Below are positions 15,365 to 17,315 of a stretch of DNA of 17,315 nt, one piece after another. Position 1 is the first letter of the stretch; each line of letters opens with the position of its first letter. Below the pieces are notes generated by a model. That model saw only the letters and a list, made by a program, of their open reading frames with translations, was not told the DNA's origin and did not search any database. Origin of the DNA: Bacillota bacterium (GTDB taxonomy: Bacteria; Bacillota; Clostridia; UBA1381); assembly GCA_021203665.1 (NCBI GenBank), contig JAJQAT010000059.1, positions 1 to 17,315 on the forward strand, given 5' to 3'. The translations under genes were made by a program, and so were the position numbers.

Positions 15365-16930
15365 CAAATTGCGTCTCAAAAAGCGATTTTGAGCAAGTAT
15401 GCAAAGGACAACGGTTTTAAAAATCCGCAATTCTTCGTGGATGACGGTGTGAGCGGGACAACATTCGAGCGTGAGGGCTTTCAGGCGATGATTGCCGAGG
15501 TCGAGAATGGGAATGTCGCAACGATTATCGTTAAGGATATGAGTCGTTTCGGACGCGATTATCTGAAAGTCGGTTTTTACACCGAGGTGATGTTCCCCGA
15601 AAAGAACGTCAGGTTTATCGCAATCAACAACGGTATTGACAGCGCAAATCAGACCGACAGCGATTTCACGCCGTTTCTGAACATAATGAATGAGTGGTAC
15701 GCGCGAGATTCATCTAAGAAAGTCAAGGCTGTGTTTAAAGCGAAAGGTGAATCGGGCAAGCCGCTTACAACACTGCCGCCCTATGGGTACATTAAAAATC
15801 CGAGCAACCATAACGAGTGGCTAATTGATGAGGAAGCGGCGGAGAATGTCAAACGTATTTACAAGCTTTGTCTCGACGGATACGGTCCCACGCAGATAGC
15901 GAATAAGCTTAAGCAGGAACAGATTTTGAGACCAACCGCATATTGGTATGAGAAAGGTATTATCAAATACAGCACGCCGCCGTCCAATCGGTATGGATGG
16001 TCACCGCGAACCGTAGGAGATATATTGGAGAAAAAGGAGTACATCGGGCATACGGTAAACTTTAAGACATACAAGCAATCCTATAAGTCCAAAAAGTGTA
16101 TGAACAATCCCGAGGAAAACCAAATGGTTTTTGAAAATACTCACGAGCCGATTATTGACCCTAACACTTGGGAGCGTGTACGGGAGCTTAGGAAAAACAA
16201 GCGCAGACCCACAAGGCTTGGCAAAACGAATATGTTTTCCGGAATCGCGTACTGCGCCGACTGCGGGCAAAAGCTCTATTACTGCACAAGTAAAAACTTT
16301 GAAAGCCGTCAAGACCACTTTGTATGTTCGACTTCAAGAAAGAACGGCACAGAGACTTGCGACACGCACTTTATCAGAGCTGTTGTCCTTGAAAAGGGTG
16401 TACTGGCACATATGCGCTATGTTATCGGGTTTGTTTCCGCCTACGAGGACAAATTCCGCGAAATTATGGGTGCGAAGCATAAAGCGGAAGTCAAGAAAGA
16501 GCTTGCCGCCAAAAGACGAGTGATAACAAAAGCCGAGAAGCGAATCACGGAATTGGACGGATTGTTTAAGAGCATTTACGAGGACAAAGCCAAAGGCAAT
16601 TTAACGGAAAAGCGTTTTCAAATGCTCGCAGACGATTATGAGAAAGAGCAAGAGGATTTGAGAAAGTCTGTGAAAGCTCTCACTGACGAAATCGAACAGC
16701 AGGAGGAGCAGTCCGATAACATCGAGCGTTTTATCGAAAAGGTTCATAAGTATTTTGATTTACAGGAATTGACGCCAGCCATATTGAATGATATGGTTAA
16801 GCGCGTATATGTCCACGCGCCGCAAAAAATCGACGGCAAAAGGACACAAGAAATTGATATTTGCTACGACTTGGTAGGAATACTGCCGATGTCGCTGTTT
16901 CAATCGGAAACAAACTATGGAGCAGCCTAA
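15365..16930 (+). pseudogene. Large serine recombinase, N-terminus and catalytic serine missing
   Basis: The frame opens after a TGA at 15362-15364 and reads 'QIASQKAILSKYAKDNGFKN'; the only usable start is TTG at 15389, giving 513 residues. Full-length relatives begin about 25 residues earlier with a 'LY.RLS.DD' strand whose Ser attacks the DNA; this is absent and not found in another frame upstream. The remainder is well preserved: resolvase domain with 'DDGVSGTTFEREGF' and 'DMSRFGRDYLKVGFYTEVMF', recombinase domain about 125-260, zinc ribbon with Cys289, Cys292, Cys313 and Cys324, a Lys/Glu-rich coiled coil about 360-450, and a C-terminal DUF4368-type segment ('QELTPAILNDMVKRVYVHAP'). In intact form it would integrate or excise a mobile element. 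Here it should be catalytically dead, though it might still bind DNA. Confidence 0.8.
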
Positions 16931-16942
16931 ACTGCTCCATAG
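16915..16942. terminator. Perfect hairpin containing the recombinase stop codon
   Basis: CTATGGAGCAG (16915-16925) and CTGCTCCATAG (16932-16942) are perfect 11-base arms; the TAA stop (16928-16930) lies in the 6-base loop. It sits between convergent genes and can act in both directions, although neither side shows a long T-run. Bases 16943-17011 hold nothing else. Confidence 0.65.
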
Positions 16943-17011
16943 CTTGGAAATTTAAATTTACTGTCTTATGGGAGGTGCCCGAAGCTTGCTCCGTTTTATC
17001 ATTTTACAATT

Positions 17012-17315
17012 TTATTCGCCCCATGATACGAGTACCATTGCAATATCTCTCGAATCGATTTTACCGTCGCGGTTTAGGTCGTACTGGATATAATCAGTTT
17101 CGGTATCGGCTATGCTCTTGCCGAAGTAGGACGTTACGGCGGAGAGGTCGAAAAGATTTATTTCTCCGTCGCCCACTATATCGCCGGCGAGGAATGTTAC
17201 CGTAGCTTTTGACTTCTCAACATCGGTGCTGTCTACGGTCACAACCGCTTGAGATTCGCTCATTACGTTATTCCAAACCGTCACGGTTGCCGCTGTCGCG
17301 GTTGTGTCCGGCGTT
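17012..17315 (-). CDS. Dockerin-containing secreted protein, C-terminal part
   Basis: On the - strand the frame runs in from beyond the right edge to the TAA at 17012-17014 (100 visible codons); the GTG at 17284 is internal. After a Thr/Ala-rich stretch and a short beta-rich segment comes a type I dockerin with two calcium-binding EF-type loops: 'GDIVGDGEINLFDL' (position 3 is Val instead of the usual Asn) and the canonical 'YDLNRDGKIDSRDI', each followed by a helix ('SAVTSYFGKS', 'AMVLVSWGE'). Dockerins bind cohesins and attach enzymes or adhesins to scaffoldins or the cell surface. The catalytic or binding module lies outside the window. It is convergent with the recombinase. Confidence 0.85.
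   Translation of the reverse strand, partial: TPDTTATAATVTVWNNVMSESQAVVTVDSTDVEKSKATVTFLAGDIVGDGEINLFDLSAVTSYFGKSIADTETDYIQYDLNRDGKIDSRDIAMVLVSWGE

Noticed and set aside
15361..15389. TTGACA at 15361 as a promoter for the recombinase
   Set aside because: The -10 position 17 bases downstream reads CGATTT, and it would lie inside the recognisable coding sequence.

Overview
The window looks like a chromosome segment from an anaerobic gut- or rumen-type Clostridia (Bacillota). The grounds are moderate GC content, Shine-Dalgarno sequences of the GGAGG/AGGTGA type, three BspA-like secreted leucine-rich-repeat (LRR_5) proteins, a dockerin module, and a large serine recombinase of the zinc-ribbon/DUF4368 type typical of clostridial mobile elements. 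I cannot name a species from sequence alone.

Left part (1-12476), all on the + strand: three paralogous secreted LRR_5 proteins, the first cut by the window edge, followed 10 bases later by a secreted S8 (subtilisin-type) serine protease. The LRR proteins are modular: signal peptide, variable N-terminal domain (cohesin-like in the second; an unidentified beta-rich domain in the third), a 'GTCGDD.TW...GT.EISGTG.M' cap, LRR_5 arrays, a Pro/Thr linker in the first and third, a second cap, more LRR_5 with three 'PF.G' inserts, and a C-terminal beta domain. That C-terminal domain, with a 'K(F/Y)...W.D...(M/L)KPL' ending, also closes the protease, which ties the four genes together as one surface or secreted system. 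First and third genes show a mosaic of almost identical and diverged blocks, suggesting gene conversion. The two larger gaps between LRR genes hold inverted-repeat structures.

Middle part (12477-15370): an accessory, decaying zone. It has a candidate short transcript (promoter-like box, hairpin, terminator), two 5'-truncated gene remnants on the - strand (one YolD-like), a complete type II toxin-antitoxin pair (AbrB-fold antitoxin, RelE/ParE-fold toxin) with a clear promoter, a palindrome at the expected operator position and a 123-base inverted-repeat leader, then three GNAT acetyltransferase genes of which one is truncated and frameshifted, one is intact and one carries an in-frame amber codon.

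Right part (15365-17315): a serine recombinase whose frame opens about 25 residues too late, so the catalytic serine is missing; a perfect hairpin that contains its stop codon; and, convergent to it, the C-terminus of a dockerin-bearing secreted protein that runs off the window. The 12.6-17 kb stretch reads as the scar of an integrative element. I see no CRISPR array, no rRNA or tRNA, and no clear new defence system. The most interesting points are the shared LRR/protease C-terminal domain, the mosaic paralogues, the structured leader of the toxin-antitoxin operon and the candidate small RNA.
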